Notes: a model not told the origin generated them from the letters alone. A DNA stretch of 64,000 bases from Novosphingobium profundi (GCF_020524485.1 NZ_JAIVLF010000004.1:186001-250000); one strand, 5' to 3'; positions 27,953-38,663 are shown, counted from the stretch's first letter. A program made the numbers and translations.

Positions 27953-28861
27953 TCAGTGATCGCGCTCGACGATATAGCGCGCAACGCTGCGCAGAAGATC
28001 GGCTTCCTCGCCATGCCCCGAAAGGTGCCCGACGGCCTGTTCCACCAGCATGCGGGCCTGTTCGCGCGCACGGTCCGCGCCCATCAGCGAGACGAAGGTG
28101 GCCTTGCCCGCATCGGCATCCTTGCCCACGGCCTTGCCCGCCACCTCGGCATCGCCTTCATGATCGATGAGGTCGTCCGCGATCTGGAAGGCCAGCCCGA
28201 TGTCGCGCGCATAGCTGCGCAGGTGCGTGCGTCCCTCGGGCGGAACATGGCCCAGGATTGCGCCCATCTCCACCGCGGCGCCCAGCAGGGCCCCGGTCTT
28301 GAGCTGCTGGAGGCGCGTGATCGTGTGCAGGTCGAATTCGGACGTTTCCGCCACCAGATCCATCATCTGGCCGCCCGCCATGCCTTCCGCCCCGCTGGAA
28401 GTCGCCAGCACGCGCACCAGTTCGATGCGGGTGAAGGGATCCGCGCTTGTCGCCGGATCGGACAGCACCTCGAAGGCAAAATCGTGCAGGGAATCGCCCG
28501 CCAGGACCGCTGCCGATTCGTCGAAGGCCAGATGCAGGGTCGGCTTGCCGTGGCGCAGGGCATCATCGTCCATGCACGGCAGGTCGTCGTGGATCAGTGA
28601 ATAGACGTGGATCGATTCGAGCGCGATGGCCGCGCGGATTGCCGCCTCGCGCTGAACGCCATACATGCCCGCAACCGCCGTCAGCAGCAGCGGACGCAGC
28701 CGTTTGCCCCCACCGATGGCGGCATAGCGCATCGCCTGGTAGAGACGCGCACGCGCATCGTCGGGTACCGGCAGCAGCGCATCGAACGCGCCATCCACTT
28801 CGCCCGCAATCGCGACCAGCGCCTCTTTCAGCAGCGAATCGCCCGAAGCCCCCTCTCCCAC
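27953..28861 (-). CDS. ispA: Short-chain polyprenyl diphosphate synthase (farnesyl/geranylgeranyl type)
   Basis: Condenses isopentenyl and allylic diphosphates. The 302 residues contain the first aspartate-rich motif in IHDDLPCMDDD (about residue 90) and the second in FQIADDLIDHEGD (about residue 223), plus GGGKRLRPLL. The spacing in the first motif (DDxxxxD form) is the bacterial FPP synthase type, so farnesyl diphosphate is the likely product. It begins three bases after xseB ends, the usual xseB-ispA pair. The chain length is an inference. Confidence 0.94.
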   Translation of the reverse strand: MGEGASGDSLLKEALVAIAGEVDGAFDALLPVPDDARARLYQAMRYAAIGGGKRLRPLLLTAVAGMYGVQREAAIRAAIALESIHVYSLIHDDLPCMDDDALRHGKPTLHLAFDESAAVLAGDSLHDFAFEVLSDPATSADPFTRIELVRVLATSSGAEGMAGGQMMDLVAETSEFDLHTITRLQQLKTGALLGAAVEMGAILGHVPPEGRTHLRSYARDIGLAFQIADDLIDHEGDAEVAGKAVGKDADAGKATFVSLMGADRAREQARMLVEQAVGHLSGHGEEADLLRSVARYIVERDH

Positions 28862-28864
28862 CTC

Positions 28865-29119
28865 TCAGCGCTCCGGCGTGTCGAAGGGCTGGGTGGAGAC
28901 GGGCGCGCCGTCGGGCCCGGTCACGATCTTCTCGATCCGGGCCTGGGCCGCATCGAGCCGCTTCTGACAGTGCTGACGCAGCTTCTCGCCCTTTTCATAG
29001 AGCGAGATCGAATCCTCCAGCGGCACTTCACCGCTTTCCAGCTGGCGCACAATGGTTTCCAGTTCGCGCAGCGCGTCTTCAAAGCTGAGCGTGTCGAGTT
29101 CGGGTGTCTGGGCATCCAT
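28865..29119 (-). CDS. xseB: Exodeoxyribonuclease VII small subunit
   Basis: An 84-residue all-helical protein with the XseB pattern LSFEDALRELETIVRQLESG followed by LEDSISLYEKGEKLRQHCQKRL. It partners XseA in single-strand DNA degradation; xseA is not in the window. The ATG at 29119 (MDAQTPEL) is chosen over an in-frame start 36 bases earlier because it fits the family length. Confidence 0.95.
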   Translation of the reverse strand: MDAQTPELDTLSFEDALRELETIVRQLESGEVPLEDSISLYEKGEKLRQHCQKRLDAAQARIEKIVTGPDGAPVSTQPFDTPER

Positions 29120-29256
29120 GCGCCAAGCAATGGCGCTGCCCGGCACAAGGGTCAAGGTCGCACAGCCCTCTTCCGACAGGCAATTCGTGCATCAAAGGCC
29201 GGATCCGCGATATTGGAGACTAGCAAGCGCGCATCGACATGGCTAAGGGCCTCCCC

Positions 29257-31416
29257 ATGAGCGAAATCACCCCTGACGTCGTCGAGGCGCATGGCCTCAG
29301 CCCCGAGGAATACGAGCGCGTCGTGAACGCGATGGGCCGCGTGCCCAATCTCCTTGAACTCGGCATCTTCTCGGTCATGTGGTCCGAGCACTGCTCGTAC
29401 AAGTCGAGCCGCTTCCACTTGAAGCAGCTCCCGACCGAGGCGCCCTGGGTCATCTGCGGCCCGGGCGAGAACGCGGGCGTGATCGACATCGGCGACGGCC
29501 AGGCCGCCATCTTCAAGATGGAAAGCCACAACCACCCCTCGTACATCGAACCCTACCAGGGTGCGGCGACGGGCGTCGGCGGCATCCTGCGCGACGTCTT
29601 CACGATGGGCGCGCGCCCGGTCGCGAACATGAACGCACTGCGTTTCGGCCGCCCTGAACACCCCAAGATGAAGCACCTCGTGCAGGGTGTGGTTTCGGGC
29701 ATCGGTGGCTATGGCAACTGCGTGGGCGTTCCGACTGTCGGCGGCGAGACCAACTTCCACAAGGCCTACGACGGCAACATCCTCGTCAACGCGATGACCG
29801 TGGGCGTCGCGGACACCGACAAGATCTTCTACTGCGCCGCGACCGGCCTTGGTAACCCCATCGTCTATGTCGGCTCGAAGACCGGCCGCGACGGCATCCA
29901 CGGCGCGACCATGGCGTCCGCCGACTTCGACGAGAAGTCCGAAGAAAAGCGCCCGACCGTGCAGGTTGGCGACCCCTTCACCGAGAAGCTGCTGATCGAG
30001 GCATGCCTCGAGCTAATGGCAACCGACGCCATCGTCGCGATCCAGGACATGGGCGCGGCGGGCCTCACCTCGTCTTCGGTCGAGATGGCCAGCAAGGGCG
30101 GCGCAGGCATCCGCCTCGACATGAACCAGGTGCCCTGCCGCGAAGAGGCGATGACGCCCTACGAGATGATGCTGAGCGAGAGCCAGGAGCGTATGCTCAT
30201 GGTGCTCAAGCCCGGCAAGGAAGCCATGGCCGAAGCCATCTTCAAGAAGTGGGAACTCGACTTCGCGGTGATCGGTGAAGTGACCGACACCGGCCACATG
30301 GTCCTCGAATTCGACGGCGACGTGGTCTGCGACATTCCGCTTGGGCCCTTGGCTGACGACGCGCCGGAATACCAGCGCCCCTATGTCTCGGCTGAGGACT
30401 ACAAGGCCTGGGCCGCGGTCCCCGCGATGGGCGATGTGCCCGCGACCACCGATCTGGGCGCAGACCTCACCACGCTCATCGGCTCGGCCGACCTCGCCTC
30501 GCGCGCGTGGATCTGGCAGCAGTACGACAGCCAGGTCGGCGCCGACACGATGCAGAAGTCGGGCGGTGATGCTGCAGTCGTGCGTGTCCACGACACGAAG
30601 AAGGCGCTCGCGATCAGCACCGACTGCTCGCCGCGCTACTGCTACGCCGACCCTTACGAGGGCGGCAAGCAGGCCGTGGCCGAGACCTACCGCAACATCT
30701 CGGCCGTAGGCGGTCTGCCGCTGGCGATCACCAACTGCCTCAACTTCGCCAACCCCCAGCGCCCGGAAATCATGGCGCAGATCGTCGGCTGCCTGAACGG
30801 TATGGGCGATGCCTGCCGCGCGCTCGACTACCCGATCGTGTCGGGCAATGTGTCGCTCTACAACGAATCGAAGGCCACCGGCGGCGGCTCGGCGATCCTG
30901 CCGACCCCGGCGATCGGCGGTGTCGGCCTGCTTGCCGATCACGACGCGATGGCCACCATTGCCTTCAAGAACGAAGGCGATGAAATCTGGCTGATCGGCG
31001 GCAAGGGCTCGCACCTGGGTCAGTCGCTCTGGCTCAAGACCATCGCGGGCAAGGAAGCGGGCGACGCGCCCGTCGTCGACCTCAAGGCCGAGGCCGCGAA
31101 CGGCGGCACGGTGCGCAGCCTGATCGGCGCGGGCACGGTCAACGCCGTCCACGACATTTCGGATGGCGGCCTTCTCGTCGCGCTGGCCGAAATGGCGCTG
31201 GCAAGCGGCCTTGGCTGCACGCTCGAAGGTGAACTGACCACCGCCGAAGCCTTTGGCGAGGACCAGTCGCGCTATGTCGTGACGGCCCCTGCAGGAACCG
31301 AGATCCCGGGTGCCGAGAAGATCGGCACCGTTGGCGGCTCCTCGGTTGCCGGTGTCGAAGTCGCCGAACTGCGCCGCGTCAACGAGGCGTTCTTCAAGGA
31401 CTGGATGGAAGCCTGA
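29257..31416 (+). CDS. purL: Phosphoribosylformylglycinamidine synthase subunit II
   Basis: Fourth step of purine synthesis, working with PurQ and PurS. The 719-residue size is the small-PurL type that lacks an amidotransferase domain. Visible features are the GxxE-type opening [27 protein letters not shown], the ATP-binding loop [20 protein letters not shown], and two tandem AIR-synthase-like halves ([19 protein letters not shown] in the first, [18 protein letters not shown] in the second). The ATG at 29257 follows AAGGG; an in-frame ATG at 29239 is also possible. purQ and purS are not visible here. Confidence 0.97.
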   Translation: MSEITPDVVEAHGLSPEEYERVVNAMGRVPNLLELGIFSVMWSEHCSYKSSRFHLKQLPTEAPWVICGPGENAGVIDIGDGQAAIFKMESHNHPSYIEPYQGAATGVGGILRDVFTMGARPVANMNALRFGRPEHPKMKHLVQGVVSGIGGYGNCVGVPTVGGETNFHKAYDGNILVNAMTVGVADTDKIFYCAATGLGNPIVYVGSKTGRDGIHGATMASADFDEKSEEKRPTVQVGDPFTEKLLIEACLELMATDAIVAIQDMGAAGLTSSSVEMASKGGAGIRLDMNQVPCREEAMTPYEMMLSESQERMLMVLKPGKEAMAEAIFKKWELDFAVIGEVTDTGHMVLEFDGDVVCDIPLGPLADDAPEYQRPYVSAEDYKAWAAVPAMGDVPATTDLGADLTTLIGSADLASRAWIWQQYDSQVGADTMQKSGGDAAVVRVHDTKKALAISTDCSPRYCYADPYEGGKQAVAETYRNISAVGGLPLAITNCLNFANPQRPEIMAQIVGCLNGMGDACRALDYPIVSGNVSLYNESKATGGGSAILPTPAIGGVGLLADHDAMATIAFKNEGDEIWLIGGKGSHLGQSLWLKTIAGKEAGDAPVVDLKAEAANGGTVRSLIGAGTVNAVHDISDGGLLVALAEMALASGLGCTLEGELTTAEAFGEDQSRYVVTAPAGTEIPGAEKIGTVGGSSVAGVEVAELRRVNEAFFKDWMEA

Positions 31417-31447
31417 TCGGCTTTCCTTGAGGAAACACACTTCCCGG

Positions 31448-31486
31448 CCGCCCCCGCACCACAAGGTTCGGGGGCGGTTTCGTTTC
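31448..31486 (+). terminator. Rho-independent terminator of purL
   Basis: Inverted repeat CCGCCCCCG (31448-31456) and CGGGGGCGG (31469-31477) with a 12-base loop, followed by TTTCGTTT. Confidence 0.8.
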
Positions 31487-31501
31487 GGCACAGCCCAAAA
31501 T

Positions 31502-32323
31502 TCAGAGCTTGGCCTCTTCCAGGCTTCTGGCGAAGAGCGCGAGCAGGTCGGGATCGAAACTGCCGCGTGTGCGGCGCATCTCGTCGAGCGCCATCGCGCT
31601 TGACCAGGCCTGCTTGTAGCTTCGGCTTGAAATCAGCGCGTCGTAGACATCGCAGATCGTCGCAACACGAACCGGCTCGGCAATGTCCTTCGCGATCAGC
31701 CCGCCCGGATAGCCACTGCCATCGAGCCGTTCATGGTGATGGCGGCAGACCGCGATCATCATCGGGCTCGCCAAACCCCAGCGCTCCAGAAGCTGGCCTC
31801 CGCTTTCGGCATGGCCGCGCATGACCTCAGCCTGGGCCGCGTCGAGGCGCCCCGGCTTGTCGAGTATCTCGTCCGGGATTGTCAGCTTGCCGATGTCGTG
31901 AAAAAGGCCCGCAAGGCCCATTTCCAGGACATATTCCCGGTCGTGCCCGGCGTGATGTGCAAAGTTCATCATCAGGCACGACACCGCAAGCGCGTGCGAG
32001 CGCAGACCCCTGCGCCCGAAATGGTCATGCACCGATGTCAGTATCCCCGCGCGATTTTCGCGCAGCCAACGCTCGATCTGGATGACAAGCCTGCGCGCCT
32101 CCTGCAGCCCCGAAGGCTCTGCGCGCAGGACCTCCTGCGCAATACGGCCCAGGCGAAGGCGCACATCGACGCGGATGTCCATCTCGGTCTCGGGCGTCCA
32201 GGGCATGGATTCGAGCCAGCCCCCTCGGGACGTCCGCCCGCTCTCTGCAATCCAACCGCCGCCAAAGGCCATAAATTCCGCGTGTCCCGTGCCTTGACCA
32301 TCAAGCTGCGGTCCAACCACCAT
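31502..32323 (-). CDS. HD-GYP domain protein (putative cyclic-di-GMP phosphodiesterase)
   Basis: A 273-residue protein. After an N-terminal helical part, the HD-GYP domain spans about residues 110-260. It includes HAGHDREYVLEMGLAGLFHDIGK (HD pair), the HAESGGQLLERWG histidine, CRHHHERLDGSGYPGGL (intact GYP) and ATICDVYDALISSRSYK. All metal ligands that I can check are present, so it is probably active in cyclic-di-GMP breakdown. No receiver or PAS domain is attached. The ATG at 32323 has no clear ribosome binding site; the in-frame ATGs at 32272 and 32206 are alternatives that do not affect the domain. Confidence 0.88.
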   Translation of the reverse strand: MVVGPQLDGQGTGHAEFMAFGGGWIAESGRTSRGGWLESMPWTPETEMDIRVDVRLRLGRIAQEVLRAEPSGLQEARRLVIQIERWLRENRAGILTSVHDHFGRRGLRSHALAVSCLMMNFAHHAGHDREYVLEMGLAGLFHDIGKLTIPDEILDKPGRLDAAQAEVMRGHAESGGQLLERWGLASPMMIAVCRHHHERLDGSGYPGGLIAKDIAEPVRVATICDVYDALISSRSYKQAWSSAMALDEMRRTRGSFDPDLLALFARSLEEAKL

Positions 32324-32444
32324 AGCTGCGTTTACAAACTCTTAATGGCCCCTCGTAGGTGCATAAAGAACGGCGTTTTTGCGTGACATGTGCAAGCACG
32401 GGGTCTGGCTAGCGCCATGCTTCGGGGGCACCCGCCGTGAAAAC

Positions 32445-33341
32445 TCAGCCGTGCACCCAGTCCTGCTCGTCGATACCCAGAAGGCGCAGAACGTCGGTAA
32501 GGTCGCCCCGGTCGATCCAGCCATTGGCCGCAAGGCGCGCCTTGGGCTTGGCGTGGTAGGCGATGCCGTAGGTCGAGGCCTCCAGCATCGGAATGTCGTT
32601 GGCGCCATCGCCCGTCGCAAGGCTGGGCACAAAGTCGCCGCCTTCGCCCGCAACAGCCGCGATTTCGGCCAGCAACGTCGCCTTCTTGACCGAACTGTCA
32701 ACCACCGGCCCGGCCAGTTCACCGGTCAGCTTGCCATCGGCGACGGCGAGGCGGTTGCCCACGACGTGCTCAAACCCCAGCATCGCGGCAATGGGATCGG
32801 CGAAGTGGTGGAAGCCGCCGGTGACGAGCACGGTGCGGCAGCCGAACTTCTTGAGCGTCTCGACCAGCGTCTTGGCGCCGGGCATCGGACGGATACGCTC
32901 GGCCAGGCAATCATCGACCGCATTCTCGCGCAGCCCTGCGAGAAGCCCTACCCGCTCGCGCAGCGCCGATTCGAAATCGAGCTCGCCCTGCATCGCGCGC
33001 TCGGTGATGTCCGCGATCCGCTCCTTGAGCCCGGCGAAATCGGCCAGCTCGTCGATGCATTCCTGCCCGATCATCGTCGAATCCATGTCCGAGATGAAGA
33101 CCTTGGGCAGGAACGGCTCATGGTCGGTGACAAGGCCATCACTCGCGCCGAAATGGGCGTCCAGCGTTTCGCGCAGGACATCCGCACCATCGTCGGGCGA
33201 GGCGATCTGGAGCGTCCTGTCACAGAAGTCGAGCATCGCCGCCGAGGCCAGGCGCACCCCGCCCTTCTCCATCTCGGCGCGCACGGTGTCGATTTTTGCC
33301 GAGAGATTTTCTGCGTCTGCTATCAGCCGGGCGATGAGCAC
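32445..33341 (-). CDS. serB: Phosphoserine phosphatase
   Basis: Last step of serine synthesis. The 298 residues have an N-terminal ACT-like region and a C-terminal HAD phosphatase. The HAD motifs are the nucleophile motif FISDMDSTMI (Asp at about residue 95), VTGGFHHFADP (motif 2) and KKATL with ATGDGANDIPML (motif 4). The GTG at 33341 is chosen because AAGGA lies eight bases upstream. This start lies inside the first codons of the divergent miaA gene: the two reading frames overlap head to head by eight bases. Confidence 0.96.
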   Translation of the reverse strand: MLIARLIADAENLSAKIDTVRAEMEKGGVRLASAAMLDFCDRTLQIASPDDGADVLRETLDAHFGASDGLVTDHEPFLPKVFISDMDSTMIGQECIDELADFAGLKERIADITERAMQGELDFESALRERVGLLAGLRENAVDDCLAERIRPMPGAKTLVETLKKFGCRTVLVTGGFHHFADPIAAMLGFEHVVGNRLAVADGKLTGELAGPVVDSSVKKATLLAEIAAVAGEGGDFVPSLATGDGANDIPMLEASTYGIAYHAKPKARLAANGWIDRGDLTDVLRLLGIDEQDWVHG

Positions 33342-34320
33342 TACCAAATTCCTTGATGCGAAATATGATTCCAAGGCCGAGGACCGGCCGCCGCTGGCGC
33401 TCATTGCAGGGCCGACGGCCAGCGGCAAGAGCGATTGTGCGGTAGCCTTGACCCAGGAGCTGGAGAAGCGCGGCCGCAGCGCCGTGGTTCTCAACGCCGA
33501 CGCCTCGCAGGTCTATGCCGATATTCCGATCCTGAGCGCTTGTCCGACCGAGGAAGAGCGCGGCGGGATCACGCACCGCCTGTTCGGCACCTGGGACGCG
33601 GCCACGGCCTGTTCTGCGGCCGATTGGGCCACGGCCGCCCGCGCGGAGATTGCCGATGCCCATGAACGCGGCGCGGTCCCGATCCTCGTCGGCGGCACCG
33701 GCCTCTATATCCGCACCCTGCTTGACGGCATCGCCCCGATCCCGGCCATCGATCCCGCCGTGCGCGAGGCGGTGCGCGCCCTCCCCGTCGCCGAGGCGCA
33801 CGCCGCGCTTTCCCACGAAGACCCGGCGCGCGCCGCGCAGCTCGCCCCGGCGGACACCACTCGCGTGGCGCGCGCGCTGGAAGTCGTGCGCTCCACTGGC
33901 CTCCCCCTTGCCCATTGGCAGGAACGCAAGGAAGGCGGGATCACCGATCAGGTCACGCTCTTCCCGGCCATCCTCATGCCCGAACGGCAATGGCTCTACG
34001 AACGCTGCGACCTGCGCTTCACGCGCATGGTAGAGGCTGGCGCCCTCACCGAAGTCGAGGCGCTTCTGGCGCGCCAGCTTGATCCCGACCTGCCCGCAAT
34101 GCGCGCAATCGGCGTACCCGAACTGGCCGCTCACCTGCGCGGCGAGATCACCTGCGAGGAGGCCATCGCGCGCGGCACGCAGGCAACGCGCCGCTACGCC
34201 AAGCGCCAGTTCACCTGGCTGCGCCACCAGCCCCCGGAAGACTGGCCCCGAATCGAGTCTGAAAATTACACCTTAAAGTCCATTTGCGATATTTTATTTC
34301 GACGTTTTGGGTTGACGTGA
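33334..34320 (+). CDS. miaA: tRNA dimethylallyltransferase
   Basis: Adds the dimethylallyl group to A37 of tRNAs reading UNN codons. The 328 residues begin with a P-loop about 26 residues in (LALIAGPTASGKSDCAVAL), then NADASQVYADIPILSACP, the VGGTGLYIRTLLDGI motif and the tRNA-binding ending RRYAKRQFTWLRHQ. The ATG at 33334 is the only suitable in-frame start before the P-loop. It shares eight bases with the start of divergent serB, so the miaA promoter should lie inside serB. Downstream, the likely ilvB promoter overlaps the last codons of miaA. Confidence 0.96.
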   Translation: MSTTKFLDAKYDSKAEDRPPLALIAGPTASGKSDCAVALTQELEKRGRSAVVLNADASQVYADIPILSACPTEEERGGITHRLFGTWDAATACSAADWATAARAEIADAHERGAVPILVGGTGLYIRTLLDGIAPIPAIDPAVREAVRALPVAEAHAALSHEDPARAAQLAPADTTRVARALEVVRSTGLPLAHWQERKEGGITDQVTLFPAILMPERQWLYERCDLRFTRMVEAGALTEVEALLARQLDPDLPAMRAIGVPELAAHLRGEITCEEAIARGTQATRRYAKRQFTWLRHQPPEDWPRIESENYTLKSICDILFRRFGLT

Positions 34321-34340
34321 TATTTCGCAATGCCTAAAGG
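34312..34340 (+). promoter_or_regulatory. Likely sigma-70 promoter of ilvB
   Basis: TTGACG (34312-34317) and TAAAGG (34335-34340) are 17 bases apart and straddle the miaA stop codon. They predict a start near 34347 and a leader of about 150 bases. Confidence 0.55.
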
Positions 34341-34346
34341 CTGCCT

Positions 34347-34497
34347 CGTCAAGCCCTCGGAAGTTGGGCTCGGAGGAGAGGATGACCCGGCGCGGCGATT
34401 GCCGTGCCGGGTCCGCTTCTTTGGAGGGAAACCCTCCTGACTTATCCATCTCGCGGCCCCCGGATTTCCGGGGCCCTGAGGCAAAAAGGAACGTGTT
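34347..34497 (+). promoter_or_regulatory. Structured leader of ilvBN
   Basis: Between the predicted transcription start and ilvB, three successive stable inverted repeats are visible: GACCCGGC...GCCGGGTC with an inner GCGGC/GCCGT (34385-34413), GGAGGG-AAA-CCCTCC (34422-34436), and GGCCC(C)CGG-ATTT-CCGGGGCC (34454-34474). The first is followed by CGCTTCTTT, a weak terminator tail. This fits an attenuator or translational control region for branched-chain amino acid synthesis. However, I see no classical Ile/Val/Leu-rich leader peptide. Confidence 0.45.
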
Positions 34498-34501
34498 GTG
34501 A
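34382..34501 (+). CDS. Possible 39-codon upstream reading frame ending on the ilvB start
   Basis: An ATG at 34382 follows a near-perfect GGAGGAG at a good distance and opens a 39-residue frame (MTRRGDCRAGSASLEG...). Its TGA overlaps the ilvB GTG (GTGA, 34498-34501). The geometry suggests coupled translation. The peptide is not rich in Ile, Val or Leu but ends in Asn-Val-Leu. It spans all three leader hairpins, so ribosome passage would remodel them. It may be chance; low confidence. Confidence 0.3.
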   Translation: MTRRGDCRAGSASLEGNPPDLSISRPPDFRGPEAKRNVL

Positions 34502-36240
34502 GTGACGAGCGCAGCGGCGCGAACATCCTGGTCGAAAGCCTGGTCCGGCAGGGCGTCGAATTCGTATTCGGCTATCCCGGCGGGGCGGTTCTACCGATCT
34601 ACGATGCCCTATTCGGCGATGAACGCCTGCGTCATATCCTCGTGCGGCACGAAGCCGGCGCGGCCCACGCAGCCGAAGGCTATGCCCGCTCGACCGGCAA
34701 GCCCGGCGTCGTGCTGGTCACCTCGGGCCCGGGCGCGACGAACGCCATCACCGGCATTGCCGACGCGTACATGGATTCGATCCCGCTCGTCGTCATCTCG
34801 GGCCAGGTCGCGACCAACCTGATCGGTTCGGACGGCTTCCAGGAAGCCGACACGGTCGGCATCTCGCGCCACTGCACCAAGCACAACTACCTCGTGAAGG
34901 ACCCGGCCGATCTTGCCGCGGTCATCGACGAGGCGTTCCAGATCGCGACGACCGGCCGCCCCGGCCCGGTCCTCATCGACATTCCCAAGAACGTCCAGGT
35001 CGCCACCGCCACCTGGAGCGACGCGCCCATCCAGCGCCGTGATCGTTACGTGCCCCGCCTGCGCGCGGACACCAACGAGATCGCCGAAGCGATCGAGATG
35101 ATCGCCTCGGCCCGCGCGCCCGTGCTCTACACCGGCGGCGGCGTCATCAACTCGGGCCCGCACGCCACCGCGCTGCTGCGCGAACTGCAGGCCAAGACCG
35201 GCGCGCCCGTCACCTCGACCCTGATGGGTCTGGGCGCGTTCCCGGCGGATCACGCGGACTGGCTCGGCATGCTGGGCATGCACGGCACCTACGAGGCCAA
35301 CCTGGCGATGAACCAGGCCGATCTCATCGTCTGTGTCGGTGCGCGCTTCGATGACCGCGTGACCGGGCGTCTCGATGCCTTCGCGCCCAACTCGAAGAAG
35401 ATCCACATCGACATCGACCGCGCCTCGATCAACAAGATCGTGCCCGTCGACCTGCCGCTCGTGGGCGACTGCGGCGAGATCCTGAGCCAGCTTCTCGAAG
35501 CTTGGGGAACCCGCGCACCGCAGGACCTGTCGGGCTGGAAGACCCGGATCGACACCTGGCGTGAACGCAACAGCCTCGCCTATCCCGGCAACACCGCCGC
35601 GATCATGCCCCAGCACGCGGTCGAGCGCCTGTTCGAACTGACCAAGGCGAAGGACCCGATCATCGCCACCGAAGTCGGCCAGCACCAGATGTGGGCGGCG
35701 CAGTACTTCCACTTCTTCGGTCCGAACAAGTGGCTGACCTCGGGTGGCCTTGGCACGATGGGCTATGGCCTGCCCGCCGCCATCGGCGCGCAGCTCGGCA
35801 ACCCGGACAGCCTCGTCATCGACATCGCGGGCGACGCCTCGATCCAGATGAACATCCAGGAGATGGGCACCGCCAGCCAGTACCGCCTGCCGGTCAAGGT
35901 GTTCATCCTCAACAACGAATGGATGGGCATGGTGCGTCAGTGGCAGGAGCTCACCTACGAGAGCCGCTACTCGAATTCCTACTCGAGCAGCCTGCCCGAC
36001 TTCGTGACGCTGGCGGAGGCCTATGGCTGGAAAGGTATCCGCATCGAGAACGAAGGCCAGCTTGATGCTGGCATCGAGGAAATGATGGCCTATCAGGGCC
36101 CGGTCATCGTCGATTGCCGCGTGGCCAAGGAATCGAACTGCTTCCCGATGATCCCCTCGGGCGCGGCCCATACCGAGATGATCCTCTACGGCGATGCCGT
36201 TGCCGGTACGCTCGACGATGCCGCCAAGGCGCTCGTCTGA
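34498..36240 (+). CDS. ilvB: Acetolactate synthase large (catalytic) subunit
   Basis: First common step of branched-chain amino acid synthesis, TPP- and FAD-dependent. The 580 residues show FGYPGGAVLPIYDAL with the catalytic Glu region (HEAGAAHAAEGYARSTGK), the FAD domain near residues 190-340, and the C-terminal TPP motif GDASIQMNIQEMGTASQY...NNEWMGM. The GTG at 34498 has AAGGA nine bases upstream. ilvN follows after 29 bases. Confidence 0.98.
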   Translation: MSDERSGANILVESLVRQGVEFVFGYPGGAVLPIYDALFGDERLRHILVRHEAGAAHAAEGYARSTGKPGVVLVTSGPGATNAITGIADAYMDSIPLVVISGQVATNLIGSDGFQEADTVGISRHCTKHNYLVKDPADLAAVIDEAFQIATTGRPGPVLIDIPKNVQVATATWSDAPIQRRDRYVPRLRADTNEIAEAIEMIASARAPVLYTGGGVINSGPHATALLRELQAKTGAPVTSTLMGLGAFPADHADWLGMLGMHGTYEANLAMNQADLIVCVGARFDDRVTGRLDAFAPNSKKIHIDIDRASINKIVPVDLPLVGDCGEILSQLLEAWGTRAPQDLSGWKTRIDTWRERNSLAYPGNTAAIMPQHAVERLFELTKAKDPIIATEVGQHQMWAAQYFHFFGPNKWLTSGGLGTMGYGLPAAIGAQLGNPDSLVIDIAGDASIQMNIQEMGTASQYRLPVKVFILNNEWMGMVRQWQELTYESRYSNSYSSSLPDFVTLAEAYGWKGIRIENEGQLDAGIEEMMAYQGPVIVDCRVAKESNCFPMIPSGAAHTEMILYGDAVAGTLDDAAKALV

Positions 36241-36269
36241 GCGCTCTTGCGAACCCAGGAATACGGACA

Positions 36270-37941
<1,672 letters not shown>

Positions 37942-37980
37942 TCGCGCTGCGTCCCACCGGACGCCGCATCGCGACACTTG

Positions 37981-38022
37981 CAGACCCGATCCTGTTCGCG
38001 CAGGGTCGGGTCTGTGCTTTCT
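37981..38022 (+). terminator. Rho-independent terminator of ilvC
   Basis: CAGACCCGA (37981-37989) pairs with TCGGGTCTG (38006-38014), and inner CCT/AGG pairing extends it. The tail is TGCTTTCT. Confidence 0.7.
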
Positions 38023-38080
38023 CGGGTTCTGCAAACACGCAGCCAGCGCCCGTTCAGCCGCCCCTTGCGAAGGATCGCGA

Positions 38081-38458
38081 ATGACACGCTATACCCGCCG
38101 TATCCCCGCCCTCGTGGCCGCTCTTGCCCTTCCCCTGATGGCCCTGCCCGCCTGCTCGGCCTCCTCGCAAGGAGGCCCCGACATGGCCGCAAGCCCCACC
38201 GATCCGACACCGGCTGCATCCCGCGACGCCTCCCCCATCGGCCCTGAGCCGGAAGCGCTGTGCGGTGTCGAGCTGTTCGAACGTCACGTCGGCGAAGAGG
38301 CCACGGAAGCTCTCCTTGCCTCGATCCGTGAAGCGCGCGGCAAGAAGCCCATGCGCGTCCTGCCACCCGGCTCTGTGATGACCATGGATTTTCGCCAGGA
38401 CCGCCTCAATATCCTGACCGACGAGGACAATATCATCACCACCATGCGCTGCGGCTGA
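38081..38458 (+). CDS. Lipoprotein with I78-type peptidase inhibitor domain
   Basis: A 125-residue exported lipoprotein: signal peptide with lipobox LPAC (Cys at about residue 25), a Pro/Ala/Ser linker, then a small domain starting at LCGVELFERHVGEEA and ending RVLPPGSVMTMDFRQDRLNIL...IITTMRCG. The PG-x-x-TMD-x-R-x-DRLN signature and terminal Cys-Gly are those of the I78 potato-type inhibitor family. The two cysteines of the domain may form a disulphide. It probably guards the cell envelope against serine peptidases. AAGGAT precedes the ATG. It lies between ilvC and leuA, but its own expression unit seems separate. Confidence 0.85.
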   Translation: MTRYTRRIPALVAALALPLMALPACSASSQGGPDMAASPTDPTPAASRDASPIGPEPEALCGVELFERHVGEEATEALLASIREARGKKPMRVLPPGSVMTMDFRQDRLNILTDEDNIITTMRCG

Positions 38459-38541
38459 TCTCTCCCCACGCCCGGTTCTGCCGCCACGCGGACAGATGCG
38501 CGCCGCGCGGCGCGGCGTGCGGATTTGGCGCAATCAGGCCC

Positions 38542-38570
38542 TTTACATTGCGCGCAGCAGTGCCCATAGG
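38542..38570 (+). promoter_or_regulatory. Likely promoter of the leuA leader transcript
   Basis: TTTACA (38542-38547) and CATAGG (38565-38570) are 17 bases apart. The start would fall at about 38576-38578, on or just before the leader-peptide ATG, which would make that transcript leaderless. Consensus match only. Confidence 0.45.
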
Positions 38571-38577
38571 CTTTGGC

Positions 38578-38628
38578 ATGACTCGTCGTCTTGGCCTTCT
38601 CCTGCGACTTACGCGCCCTTGGGCGTGA
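38578..38628 (+). CDS. leuL: leuA leader peptide (leucine attenuator)
   Basis: A 16-codon frame, MTRRLGLLLRLTRPWA, with five leucines in seven codons (positions 5, 7, 8, 9 and 11). It sits 120 bases before leuA and is followed at once by competing hairpins. This is the hallmark of a leucine attenuator: ribosomes stalling at Leu codons when Leu-tRNA is scarce would change downstream RNA folding. No ribosome binding site is visible, and the likely transcription start coincides with the ATG, as is known for leaderless trpL of rhizobia. A second role of the peptide or a freed leader RNA in trans is possible but unseen. Confidence 0.8.
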   Translation: MTRRLGLLLRLTRPWA

Positions 38629-38663
38629 GCTTGCGTGCTGCCCTGACAGCGCGCACGGCGCTC
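38613..38663 (+). promoter_or_regulatory. Attenuator hairpins between leader peptide and leuA
   Basis: GCGCCC-TT-GGGCGT (38613-38626) overlaps the end of the leader peptide. It is followed by a larger hairpin, GCGTGCTG (38633-38640) with CAGCGCGC (38647-38654), closed by GAGC/GCTC (38627-38630 and 38660-38663). A stalled or releasing ribosome would cover the first and free the second. No long T-run follows, so termination may be weak or Rho-assisted. Confidence 0.5.

Noticed and set aside
34331..34440. ATG at 34330 opening a 36-codon frame (MPKGCLVKPSEVG...) as an ilvB leader peptide.
   Set aside because: It starts upstream of the predicted transcription start, inside the -10 region, has no ribosome binding site and is not rich in branched-chain residues.
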